In this document: positions 7,116 to 13,959 of the stretch, in pieces
How the letters are laid out: each line of letters starts with the position of its first letter
Numbering within the stretch: the stretch's first letter is position 1
Origin: an uncultured Selenomonadaceae bacterium
GTDB taxonomy: Bacteria > Bacillota_C > Negativicutes > Selenomonadales > Selenomonadaceae
Length of the DNA stretch: 17,213 nucleotides
Reading direction: 5' to 3'
Assembly: GCA_946402475.1 (NCBI GenBank)
Contig: CAMIWP010000003.1
Location: 1 to 17,213, forward strand
Notes under the pieces: model-generated
The model's input: only the letters and a program-made list of their open reading frames with translations
Databases searched by the model: none
What the model was told of the DNA's origin: nothing
Made by a program: the position numbers and the translations under genes

Positions 7116-7144
7116 TTCACAGATGAGGAAAAAAGTGGTATAAT
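7116..7144 (+). promoter_or_regulatory. Strong sigma-70 promoter for pgi
   Basis: TTCACA at 7116-7121 and a perfect TATAAT at 7139-7144 are separated by 17 bases. TGG just before the -10 adds an extended -10 element. Transcription would start near 7151, about 46 bases before the pgi start codon. No terminator is obvious after manB, so read-through may add to expression. Confidence 0.8.
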
Positions 7145-7196
7145 CGATAAAGATGCAGGACTTTTGGCGAGGTTTGGTTAAGGAGGTTATCGTTTT

Positions 7197-8651
7197 ATGA
7201 GCTTGACACTGAAATCCGGATTTTCCTTTGACTATGACAACCTTTTCGGTGAGGGCAAGGTCACTCGGGCGGATCTGGACGCCTACAGCGAAGATCTGAA
7301 GAAGGCTCACGAGGCAATGAAGGTCATGCGGGAGAAGGGCTTCATCAAGGCGCATCTCTCCAAGGACGGCGAGCCCGAAAAGGTCTTGTTCTCCCAGCTC
7401 CCTTATGTGGAAGAGGGCCATCTCAATTCCCCGAAATCCTTGGCCCACCTGAAGGAGCTGACGGATCATGTGAAAAACAATGTGGATGTCGTGGTGTCCT
7501 TAGGCATCGGCGGTTCTTATCTCGGCAACAAGGTGCTCTTCGACGTGCATTGCGGCGATTTCTGGAATGCGATGTCCGATGAGGAGCGGGGCGGCTTCCC
7601 GAAAATCTACTTCAGCGGGCAGAACATCGACCCCCGGCGTACCGGCGATCTCATCAAACATCTTAAGAAACTGGCAGATTTTTCCGTGTCCCACAAAAAG
7701 CGCAAGGGAAAGATCCTCCTCCTGGTCATCTCGAAGTCCGGCGGCACATTGGATACCATGTCGAATTTCATGGTCATCTACGATGCCTTGCAGAAATATG
7801 AGAACGTCGAGCTTGAGGTTGTGGCGGTGACGGATCCCAACGAGGAAAAGCCCACCCTTTTGAAAAAACTGGCTGTGGAGAAGGGCTGGTCTACTTATGC
7901 GGTTCCCGATGGGGTCGGCGGCCGGTTCTCGATTTTCTGCGAGGTGGGGCTTTCCCTGGCGGCGTGCATGGGCTTTGACATCCAGGCATTCCTGGATGGG
8001 GCGAAGGACATGGACAAGGCCTGCCAGAACGAGGATCTCTGGCAGAATCCTGCCATGCTCAACGCTGCGCTGAAGTTTGCCGCTTTGAAGAAGCACGGCC
8101 GCAACATTGAGGTTATGATGCCCTACGGGGATTATCTCAAGTCCGTCTCCGAGTGGTATATCCAGCTCTTGGCGGAGTCCCTCGGCAAGCAGTATGACAA
8201 GGACGGAAAGGAAGTCTGCTACGGGCGCACGCCCCTTGTCGCCGTGGGCACCACGGACATGCATTCCCAGACACAGCAGCATCAGGAGGGCATGCTTGAC
8301 AAGGTGGTTCAGTTTATTAAAATCGCGAAGTGGGAGAATGACATCACCATCCCCAATGTGTTCCCGGAGGCGCAGAAGCTTGCGGATATCTCCGGAGTGA
8401 CTCTCGGGGATGCTTTGGAGGTTGCCCGGCAGTCCAATGCGGATGCCCTGGCATCGAACCATCGGTTCAATGCATGCTTCACTCTTCCCGAACTCACACC
8501 CTACCATCTCGGTGAGCTCCTCTACATGTTGGCCATGTCCGTGGCCTACGAGGGCGAGCTGGCAAACGTTGATGCCTTCAATCAGCCGGGCGTTGAGGCG
8601 TACAAGCGCATCATGGGACCGAAACTCCAGGCACTCAAGGCAGGAAAGTAA
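7197..8651 (+). CDS. pgi: Glucose-6-phosphate isomerase
   Basis: A 484-residue cytoplasmic enzyme that interconverts glucose-6-phosphate and fructose-6-phosphate. Its SIS-fold motifs are SLGIGGSYLG (101-110), the phosphate loop KSGGTLDT (Ser181-Thr187), and GVGGRFSIF. The catalytic residues Glu327 (ESLGK), His362 (QQHQEG) and Lys470 (VEAYK) are all present. The phosphate loop is of the SGGT form, recalled from cyanobacterial and plastid enzymes, rather than the commoner SGTT; the signature after GGRFS also deviates slightly (FCEVG). AAGGAGG at 7180-7186 is 10 bases before ATG. It has its own promoter and terminator, so it is probably a single-gene unit, and it links the two mutases upstream to glycolysis. 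Confidence 0.96.
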   Translation: MSLTLKSGFSFDYDNLFGEGKVTRADLDAYSEDLKKAHEAMKVMREKGFIKAHLSKDGEPEKVLFSQLPYVEEGHLNSPKSLAHLKELTDHVKNNVDVVVSLGIGGSYLGNKVLFDVHCGDFWNAMSDEERGGFPKIYFSGQNIDPRRTGDLIKHLKKLADFSVSHKKRKGKILLLVISKSGGTLDTMSNFMVIYDALQKYENVELEVVAVTDPNEEKPTLLKKLAVEKGWSTYAVPDGVGGRFSIFCEVGLSLAACMGFDIQAFLDGAKDMDKACQNEDLWQNPAMLNAALKFAALKKHGRNIEVMMPYGDYLKSVSEWYIQLLAESLGKQYDKDGKEVCYGRTPLVAVGTTDMHSQTQQHQEGMLDKVVQFIKIAKWENDITIPNVFPEAQKLADISGVTLGDALEVARQSNADALASNHRFNACFTLPELTPYHLGELLYMLAMSVAYEGELANVDAFNQPGVEAYKRIMGPKLQALKAGK

Positions 8652-8667
8652 GAACAGAATATCATGG

Positions 8668-8696
8668 CTCCGTCGGCTTTTGTCGACGGAGTTTTT
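8668..8696 (+). terminator. Intrinsic terminator after pgi
   Basis: CTCCGTCG at 8668-8675 pairs perfectly with CGACGGAG at 8684-8691 across an 8-base loop, followed by TTTTT at 8692-8696. It lies 16 bases after the pgi stop and only 18 bases before the next start codon, so it also limits where the next gene's promoter can be. Confidence 0.9.
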
Positions 8697-8714
8697 ACAA
8701 GGGTGGAAAGGCGC

Positions 8715-9251
8715 ATGGCAGAAAGGGACCGAAAGAAATGGCTGTTGGGTGCATCCGTTCTGGTTCTGGCAATGCTCGGACTGGTCTGGAGCGAAGAGGA
8801 GGCTCCGGCCCCCCTCGTGGCCAAGGATGCACCGATGCAGGCAAACAAGGAGCCGAAAAAAAAGGAAGGCCGTTGGAAGATATTGGGTGCGGAAGAAGCA
8901 GCCAAGGAGCAATCCTTGAAAGATCCCTTTTCCCTTCTCCACGAGGAAAGGGGACACACGGGGAAAACCGTCGTTTCTTCCGTATCCCAAGCTTCGACAG
9001 GCGCAGAGATGATACCTGAGATTCCGATCGAGGAAAAGGAGGGGAAGGGGAAAAAGGATACTGCATGGACATTGAAGGGAGTCGTCTCCGGTGAGAAAGA
9101 AAGGCTGGCCATTGTGAGCGACGGAGCGGAGACCAGGACGGTGGCCGTGGGAGAGACTTTTGGCGATCGGGTGGTGACCGCCATCGGGGAGGATTTTCTG
9201 AGCTTTTCCGATGGGGACGGGAGCGGCGAACTCCGGCTGCCCGGATTTTGA
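8715..9251 (+). CDS. PilP/GspC-like inner-membrane partner of a secretin
   Basis: A 178-residue protein with one membrane anchor at residues 9-25 (WLLGASVLVLAMLGLVW) after a basic start. A charged, Lys/Glu/Pro-rich linker follows, and a beta-rich C-terminal domain occupies about 116-178. The latter has the pattern of PilP/GspC homology domains: WTLKGVVSGEKERLAIVSDG, then VAVGETFGDRVVTAIGEDF, ending in LRLPGF. Such proteins link the inner-membrane platform to the secretin N-domains in type IV pili or type II secretion. The secretin gene follows after 31 bases, which supports the call. ATG 8715 has GGTGGA 7 bases upstream. The longer in-frame ATG at 8664 would lie before the pgi terminator and is rejected. 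The source of its transcription is unclear because of that terminator. Confidence 0.7.
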   Translation: MAERDRKKWLLGASVLVLAMLGLVWSEEEAPAPLVAKDAPMQANKEPKKKEGRWKILGAEEAAKEQSLKDPFSLLHEERGHTGKTVVSSVSQASTGAEMIPEIPIEEKEGKGKKDTAWTLKGVVSGEKERLAIVSDGAETRTVAVGETFGDRVVTAIGEDFLSFSDGDGSGELRLPGF

Positions 9252-9282
9252 TATTATCTTTGGGGATCTGGAGGTGACGGGA

Positions 9283-10674
9283 ATGTTTTTTGGGGGCAGG
9301 CAAGCCCTGCGGGAGAAGACGATTGCTCTGGGGATGTTGGCGATGTTGTCCGTGGATGGAGCATGGCCGACGGCGGAGGCAGCCCCGCTTTCCCTTCAGG
9401 TGACGGACGGAGATGTGCGTTCCGTGCTCATGTCCGTGGCGCGGATGGGGCATTTCAATCTGGTGCTGGACGATTCCGTCCAGGGAACGGTTACCCTGAA
9501 TCTTCGGGATGTGGAGCCGGAAGAGGTTCTGCGCTTTGTTTCGGGGGCGAGAAATTTCGCCCTGCAGGATTTGGGAGGCACCTTCATTGTGACGGCAGTG
9601 AACCGGCAGGGGGGCATGCGGGGCATCCATTCCTTTTCTGTGCGTTACGGAAATCCCGAGGAACTGAGAGATGCGTTGAATTTATCCTTGGGGCTTGCAG
9701 GAGAAAATGATTCTGCGCAGAATAATAAATACGATAAATACCAAACCGAGGGATCTGCAAGCACAAGTCCCAAGGTTGCGGGGGATCGGAGTCGGGTTTT
9801 TGCGGATCGGGCGACGAATACCCTCATCCTCTACGGAACTCCGGCAGAGGCCATGGCGGCCGGAGATTTGCTGAAGAAACTGGATGTGCCCGCCAAGCAG
9901 GTATCCCTGGAGGCAAAGGTCATTGCCATTCAGAAGGATGCCTCGAAAAAGTTGGGAGTGGAATGGCAGTGGTCTGCGGTTCCTCAGTATCCGGATGCCA
10001 GGACGGTTTACGATTCCTACAGCTATTCTGCGACGGATGCTGCGGGAACATCCGTGAATGTGAGGGAGAGTGTTCCTCGTCTTGAGGTGGATCGCCATTG
10101 GGAGGGGGGTTCCGTGCCGGGGATTGTGCAGTTCGGGCATGGGCCGGAGGGACAGCCTTATGAGTTCTACTATGAGGCGAAGATCCAGGCCCTCGTCACC
10201 GACGGCAAGGCGGAGATCCTGGCGCGACCCAACATTACCACCCTTCAGGGGCGGCAGGCGGTCATCAACATCGGAGGATCCGTTCCGGTTCCTACGGTTT
10301 CCACCACGAACTCCACCACTACGACCTCTGTTGAGTACAGGGATGCGGGTATCATTCTGCGCTATACTCCCCGGGTGAACGATGATGGCTACATTACGGC
10401 AGAGGTTCACACGGAGGTCAGTTCTCCCCTCTATGTGGAGGAGATGAAGGCATATCGCTTTCAGCGTCGCTCCGCCGATACTACGGTGCGGCTGAAGGAT
10501 GGGGAAACCATGGTGATCGGAGGGCTTATCGGCAGCGAGGAATCCCGCAGCTTGAGCAAGATTCCTTTTTTGGGGGATCTGCCGATCCTGGGGGCTTTCT
10601 TTCGAAGTGTAAGGCACAGCAAGTCGGAGTCGGAGATCATGATCTTTTTGACGGCCCGCGTGCTGGAACAATAG
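9283..10674 (+). CDS. Secretin (PilQ/GspD family outer-membrane channel)
   Basis: A 464-residue protein that should form a multimeric outer-membrane pore. A signal peptide covers about residues 1-33 (basic start, IALGMLAMLSVDGA, cleavage near AEA-A). An STN/N0-type domain follows at about 40-105 (VRSVLMSVARMGHFNLVLDD, then GTVTLNLRDVEPEEVLRFV). An N1-type domain lies at about 115-205 (FSVRYGNPEELRDAL, ATNTLILYGTPAEA), interrupted by a Ser/Asn/Lys-rich loop. The secretin barrel domain runs from about 210 to the end: ILARPNITTLQGRQAVINIG, a Thr/Ser-rich gate loop, then DGETMVIGGLIG and PFLGDLPILGAFFRS. It is shorter than typical PilQ and lacks AMIN domains. GGAGG at 9270-9274 supports ATG 9283. 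Its presence implies a diderm cell. Type IV pilus, type II secretion or competence use cannot be separated here. Confidence 0.9.
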   Translation: MFFGGRQALREKTIALGMLAMLSVDGAWPTAEAAPLSLQVTDGDVRSVLMSVARMGHFNLVLDDSVQGTVTLNLRDVEPEEVLRFVSGARNFALQDLGGTFIVTAVNRQGGMRGIHSFSVRYGNPEELRDALNLSLGLAGENDSAQNNKYDKYQTEGSASTSPKVAGDRSRVFADRATNTLILYGTPAEAMAAGDLLKKLDVPAKQVSLEAKVIAIQKDASKKLGVEWQWSAVPQYPDARTVYDSYSYSATDAAGTSVNVRESVPRLEVDRHWEGGSVPGIVQFGHGPEGQPYEFYYEAKIQALVTDGKAEILARPNITTLQGRQAVINIGGSVPVPTVSTTNSTTTTSVEYRDAGIILRYTPRVNDDGYITAEVHTEVSSPLYVEEMKAYRFQRRSADTTVRLKDGETMVIGGLIGSEESRSLSKIPFLGDLPILGAFFRSVRHSKSESEIMIFLTARVLEQ

Positions 10675-10758
10675 ATGACAACGGATCCTTTTCGTCGAGC
10701 TTCATGGGAAAGGGATTGGGGCGTGAGACGGGAAAGGGGCAAATGGATATGGCGATAA
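10675..10758 (+). CDS. Candidate 27-codon Arg/Trp-rich ORF between secretin and regulator
   Basis: ATG 10675 directly follows the secretin stop (TAG-ATG), and the frame ends with TAA at 10756-10758, inside the first codons of the response regulator. The peptide is basic and unusually rich in Arg and Trp. There is no good ribosome binding site of its own, so any translation would depend on reinitiation after the secretin. It may be a chance frame or a coupling device. Confidence 0.15.
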   Translation: MTTDPFRRASWERDWGVRRERGKWIWR

Positions 10759-11420
10759 AGATATTGATTGCGGATGATCATGCACTTCTGCGGCAGGGCA
10801 TCAAGCGAGTGCTCAATTTTGAAGATGACTTGGAAGTGGTGGGAGAGGCCGAGGACGGGCAGGAGACCCTTGCCAGGACTCTGGTGTTGCAGCCGGATAT
10901 CCTGCTTTTGGATCTCAATATGCCGGGGCTCAGCGGCCTTGAAGTGGCCCGGCAGCTTCAGGCGGCGAAATGCAAGACGAAGGTCATCGCCCTCACCATC
11001 CACGACAGCGACAATTATGTGTTGGAGCTTTTGAAGAACGGCGCACTGGGCTATCTTCTGAAGGATGTGGAGCCCTCGGTGCTGATTCGCGCCATCCATG
11101 TGGTGAACGAGGGAAATGCTTTTGTCTATCCCAAGCTCGCGGAGCGGCTTTTCGGGGAGATCAGCGAGACGGACGACGTAAACGAGAAGGCGAGGGAAAT
11201 GTGGAAGGAGAGCCGCTCGGAGCGGCTGACCTCCCGGGAGATGGATGTTCTGGCCTGTATTGCCAAGGGCTTCAGCAATCAGGATATCGCGAAGGCGCTC
11301 TGTGTCAGCGAGAAAACCGTCAAGAACCATCTCACGAACATCTTTCGAAAACTGAATGTCAACGATCGAACCCAGGCTTTGGTCTATGTCCTGAAAAACA
11401 AGATCATATCCTTGGAGTGA
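10749..11420 (+). CDS. NarL/FixJ-family response regulator (orphan)
   Basis: A 223-residue two-component regulator. The receiver domain (about 1-120) has the acidic pair Asp9-Asp10, phosphoacceptor Asp55 in LLLDLNMPG, the switch Thr83 and Lys105 in GYLLKD. The LuxR-type DNA-binding domain spans about 157-220 (LTSREMDVLACIAKGFSNQ, then VSEKTVKNHLTNIFRKL, NDRTQALVYV). It should bind DNA as a phosphorylated dimer. No histidine kinase lies in the window, so its partner is elsewhere. It follows the secretin by 74 bases and is probably co-transcribed with it. AAAGGGG at 10733-10739 is 9 bases from ATG 10749 but only 3 from ATG 10743; an upstream in-frame ATG at 10704 is poorly placed. What it controls is unknown. 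Confidence 0.92.
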   Translation: MAIKILIADDHALLRQGIKRVLNFEDDLEVVGEAEDGQETLARTLVLQPDILLLDLNMPGLSGLEVARQLQAAKCKTKVIALTIHDSDNYVLELLKNGALGYLLKDVEPSVLIRAIHVVNEGNAFVYPKLAERLFGEISETDDVNEKAREMWKESRSERLTSREMDVLACIAKGFSNQDIAKALCVSEKTVKNHLTNIFRKLNVNDRTQALVYVLKNKIISLE

Positions 11421-11541
11421 TTGTCAGGGCATTTTTCAAAGAAGGTTTTTGCGGGGCGAGCGGTTCGAGAAGGAACCAACGAGTCATTTTCCTTATGTCC
11501 ACGGGATACGTGATGACGCAAGAGATAGGAGGCTGATTTGC

Positions 11542-12810
11542 ATGAAAATGAACATTCCCTATCATAAGACCCATCTTTCCATCGAAATACCGGACGAAAA
11601 TTTTGTCTGCGCACTGGCACCGGCCGGACAGAAAGAAACCATGGGAGACAGTCAGGAAGAGATCGTGGAGAAGGCATTGTCAGCTCCCATCGGCAGTCCG
11701 AGCCTGGAAGAGCTTGTTGCGGGAAAGAAGCGCATGGTCATCATATCCAGCGACCACACCCGTCCCGTTCCCAGCCGTGTAACCATGCCGATCCTGCTGC
11801 GGCATATCCGCGGGGCGAATCCCGGGATAGATATTACCATTCTTATCGCCACGGGTTTCCATCGTCCGACCACCCATGAGGAATTGGTCGATCGCTATGG
11901 GGAAAAGATTGTTGCCGAGGAGCGCATCGTCGTTCATCGTGCTTTTGAGGATGAGATGGCGGATCTTGGGACGCTTCCTTCCGGAGGAAAGTTGCTTTTA
12001 AATAAGGTTGCCATAGATACGGATCTGCTCATTGCGGAAGGCTTTATCGAGCCACATTTCTTCGCGGGTTTTTCCGGAGGACGCAAGGCAATCCTGCCGG
12101 GCATTGCCTCCGGCACGACGGTCATGGCAAACCATTGCAGCGAATTCATCGCCAGTTCCCATGCGCGCACGGGCGTACTGGAGGGCAATCCCATCCACAG
12201 GGATATGCTGTTTGCCGCACGGCAGGCAAAGCTGGCCTTCATTCTGAATGTGGTCATCAACGCCGAGAAGGAAGTGATCGCGGCATTTGCGGGGGATTCC
12301 GTGAAGGCCCATGAAGCGGGGTGCGCCTTTGTCGGCGAGAGAGCGCGGGTTGGGAAGAACCCCACGGATATTGTGGTCTCGACGAATGGTGGTTACCCGT
12401 TGGATCAGAACGTTTATCAGGCCGTCAAGGGAATGACGGCAGCTGAGGCGAACTGCAAGGAGGGCGGCGTGATCATCATGGTGGCTGCTTGCGACGACGG
12501 GCATGGCGGGGAATCTTTCTGCCGCATGCTCACAGAAGCCCCCACTCCCCGGGCGCTCTTGGATCGTTTTGCCGCTGTTCCGCGCAACGAGACGAGCCCT
12601 GACCAGTGGGAGGCGCAGATTCTGGCGAGAATCCTCGATAAGTTCACGGTGATCCTGGTATCGGATATGTGCGACCCGGACATGATTCGGGGCATGCACT
12701 TGGAACATGCCCCGAATTTCAAGGAAGCCTTGAAACGAGCCTTTGAACTCAAGGGAGAAAAGGCCACGATTTCCGTGATACCGGATGGGGTTTCCGTGGT
12801 TGTGCGGTGA
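11542..12810 (+). CDS. larA: LarA-family nickel-dependent lactate (2-hydroxyacid) racemase
   Basis: A 423-residue protein of the LarA family, which interconverts D- and L-lactate, or other 2-hydroxyacids, with a covalently bound nickel-pincer nucleotide. Visible motifs are SDHTRPVPS (70-78), ATGFHRPTTHEE with His107, EPHFFAGFSGGRKAILPG with His172 and Lys182, and ANHCSEF with His198. By position these fit the two catalytic His, the cofactor-linking Lys and the Ni-ligand His known from Lactiplantibacillus LarA, so the active site looks intact. Substrate range varies across the family, so lactate is likely but not proven. The cofactor genes larB, larC and larE are not in the window. AGGAGG at 11527-11532 is 9 bases before ATG 11542. 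The 121-base gap upstream holds only a weak 5-bp hairpin (11462-11477). Confidence 0.85.
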   Translation: MKMNIPYHKTHLSIEIPDENFVCALAPAGQKETMGDSQEEIVEKALSAPIGSPSLEELVAGKKRMVIISSDHTRPVPSRVTMPILLRHIRGANPGIDITILIATGFHRPTTHEELVDRYGEKIVAEERIVVHRAFEDEMADLGTLPSGGKLLLNKVAIDTDLLIAEGFIEPHFFAGFSGGRKAILPGIASGTTVMANHCSEFIASSHARTGVLEGNPIHRDMLFAARQAKLAFILNVVINAEKEVIAAFAGDSVKAHEAGCAFVGERARVGKNPTDIVVSTNGGYPLDQNVYQAVKGMTAAEANCKEGGVIIMVAACDDGHGGESFCRMLTEAPTPRALLDRFAAVPRNETSPDQWEAQILARILDKFTVILVSDMCDPDMIRGMHLEHAPNFKEALKRAFELKGEKATISVIPDGVSVVVR

Positions 12811-12816
12811 AGTTCC

Positions 12817-12828
12817 TTTTTGCAAAAA
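12817..12828. promoter_or_regulatory. A/T palindrome in the larA-scpB gap
   Basis: TTTTTGCAAAAA is a perfect 12-bp palindrome beginning seven bases after the larA stop, in an A/T-rich 117-base gap. It lacks a stem suitable for a terminator. I see no clear promoter in the gap, although its composition would allow one. Confidence 0.2.
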
Positions 12829-12927
12829 TTGATAGAGATCTTGATGCGGATATTTGCATATGTCGAACATGAATAGATGTTGGATGGATATGTCTGAGTT
12901 GCTGATGTTTTGGGGGAGGGACTCATA

Positions 12928-13725
12928 ATGTTGACGCATGCTGTTGTAAAAGACAGCATCTGCTATGTCGAGATGCAGAATGCCGACCATTTTAATTGCC
13001 TGAGCGAAAAAATGTGTAAGGAACTGACGGCGGCATTGAAAAAGGGGTATGATGACGAGTGCGTAGGCATTGTGCTGAAAGCGCAGACCAAACGAGGTGT
13101 ATGGAGCGCCGGGCACGATATCCATGAGCTGCCGCAGGACGGCAGCGACCCTCTTGCGTTCAGTGTCCCTATGGAGCAGCTTTTGCGAAAGGTGCAGGAT
13201 ACTCCCATCCCTGTCATTGCCTGCGTGAACGGCACCGTATGGGGCGGTGCCTGTGACCTTTGTCTGTCCTGCGATATGATTGTCAGCTCCAAGAATGCCA
13301 CCTTTGCCATAACTCCGGCAAAGATCGGCATTCCATACAATGCCTCCGGCATCCTGCACTTCATCAATCAACTGGGCATGAACAAGGCACGAGAGATGTT
13401 CTTTTTGGGTACGCCCATAACTGCAGAGGATGCTCTGAACGTGGGACTCATCAACCGGGTAACCGAAGAGGGGGAACTGGAGAACATTCTGGAGGAGCAT
13501 TTCCTCGCGCCGCTTCGGCGCAACAGCGTGTTGTCTATCAGCGCCATCAAGAGGCAATTCCGCATCCTCTCCCGCGCATCCACGGTTATCAGTGCGGAGA
13601 ACTTCGAGCGGATCAACGCTTATCGAGCCAAGGTTTTTGCCGGGGAGGATTATAAGGAGGGCATCAATTCCTTCTTGGAGAAACGAGCGCCTCAATACAA
13701 AGGCAAGGCATCGGACTTAGACTGA
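12928..13725 (+). CDS. scpB: Methylmalonyl-CoA decarboxylase (ScpB-like, crotonase family)
   Basis: A 265-residue crotonase-fold enzyme resembling E. coli ScpB (YgfG), which decarboxylates methylmalonyl-CoA to propionyl-CoA. Diagnostic segments are WSAGHDIHELPQDGSDPL with His63 (His66 in E. coli), NGTVWGGACDLCLSCD in the oxyanion-hole region, TPAKIGIPYNASG with Tyr137 (Tyr140 in E. coli), and the C-terminal EDYKEGINSFLEKRAP. The conserved His and Tyr separate it from ordinary enoyl-CoA hydratases, which use two Glu. Unlike the sodium-pumping decarboxylase it conserves no energy. GGGGGAGGG at 12912-12920 lies 7 bases before ATG. It follows larA by 117 bases, consistent with lactate/succinate conversion to propionate. 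No mutase or CoA-transferase gene is adjacent. Confidence 0.85.
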   Translation: MLTHAVVKDSICYVEMQNADHFNCLSEKMCKELTAALKKGYDDECVGIVLKAQTKRGVWSAGHDIHELPQDGSDPLAFSVPMEQLLRKVQDTPIPVIACVNGTVWGGACDLCLSCDMIVSSKNATFAITPAKIGIPYNASGILHFINQLGMNKAREMFFLGTPITAEDALNVGLINRVTEEGELENILEEHFLAPLRRNSVLSISAIKRQFRILSRASTVISAENFERINAYRAKVFAGEDYKEGINSFLEKRAPQYKGKASDLD

Positions 13726-13959
13726 AAACTTTTTCGTTCGCCATGCACAACCAAGGGTGTAATTCGTAGCATGGACATCCATGCCGACATAGATGATGAC
13801 GAGGCGGCAGGCGCACCTCTGCAGGCGGGGGTGTAACATCTTCGAAGCAGACGGTGAGCATATACCTGCAGGGTACACGTTTCGACTCGTTATACGATTA
13901 CCGAAAATATTGCGTTATGTGGGAAGATGTACTTCTTGGGGGAATGGGGGAGATGTTTC
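13726..13959 (+). other. 234-base leader/intergenic region before prmA
   Basis: No gene is supported here. GCATGG 13769-13774 and CCATGC 13779-13784 form a 6-bp hairpin with a 4-base loop, and CACCTC 13814-13819 can pair with GGGGTG 13828-13833. GCAGGCG occurs twice, at 13807-13813 and 13821-13827. Neither hairpin has a T-tract. The A/T-richer part from about 13880 to 13920 could hold a promoter but shows no good -35/-10 pair. No known riboswitch was recognised. Confidence 0.4.

Noticed and set aside
8664..8714. Longer N-terminus for the pilP-like protein
   Set aside because: The extension would be encoded by the pgi terminator hairpin and has no ribosome binding site.
11998..13695. 565-codon minus-strand frame opposite larA and scpB
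   Set aside because: It spans two clearly real + strand genes and the A/T-rich gap between them, with no recognisable protein motif; other long minus-strand frames (5457-7022, 7500-8990, 15321-16922) fail for the same reason.
13807..13852. Possible third copy of the hairpin repeat (GCAGGCGG followed by a CGAAG-like segment)
   Set aside because: Only the first eight bases match well; the terminal GCTCGCG and the end-to-end pairing are missing.
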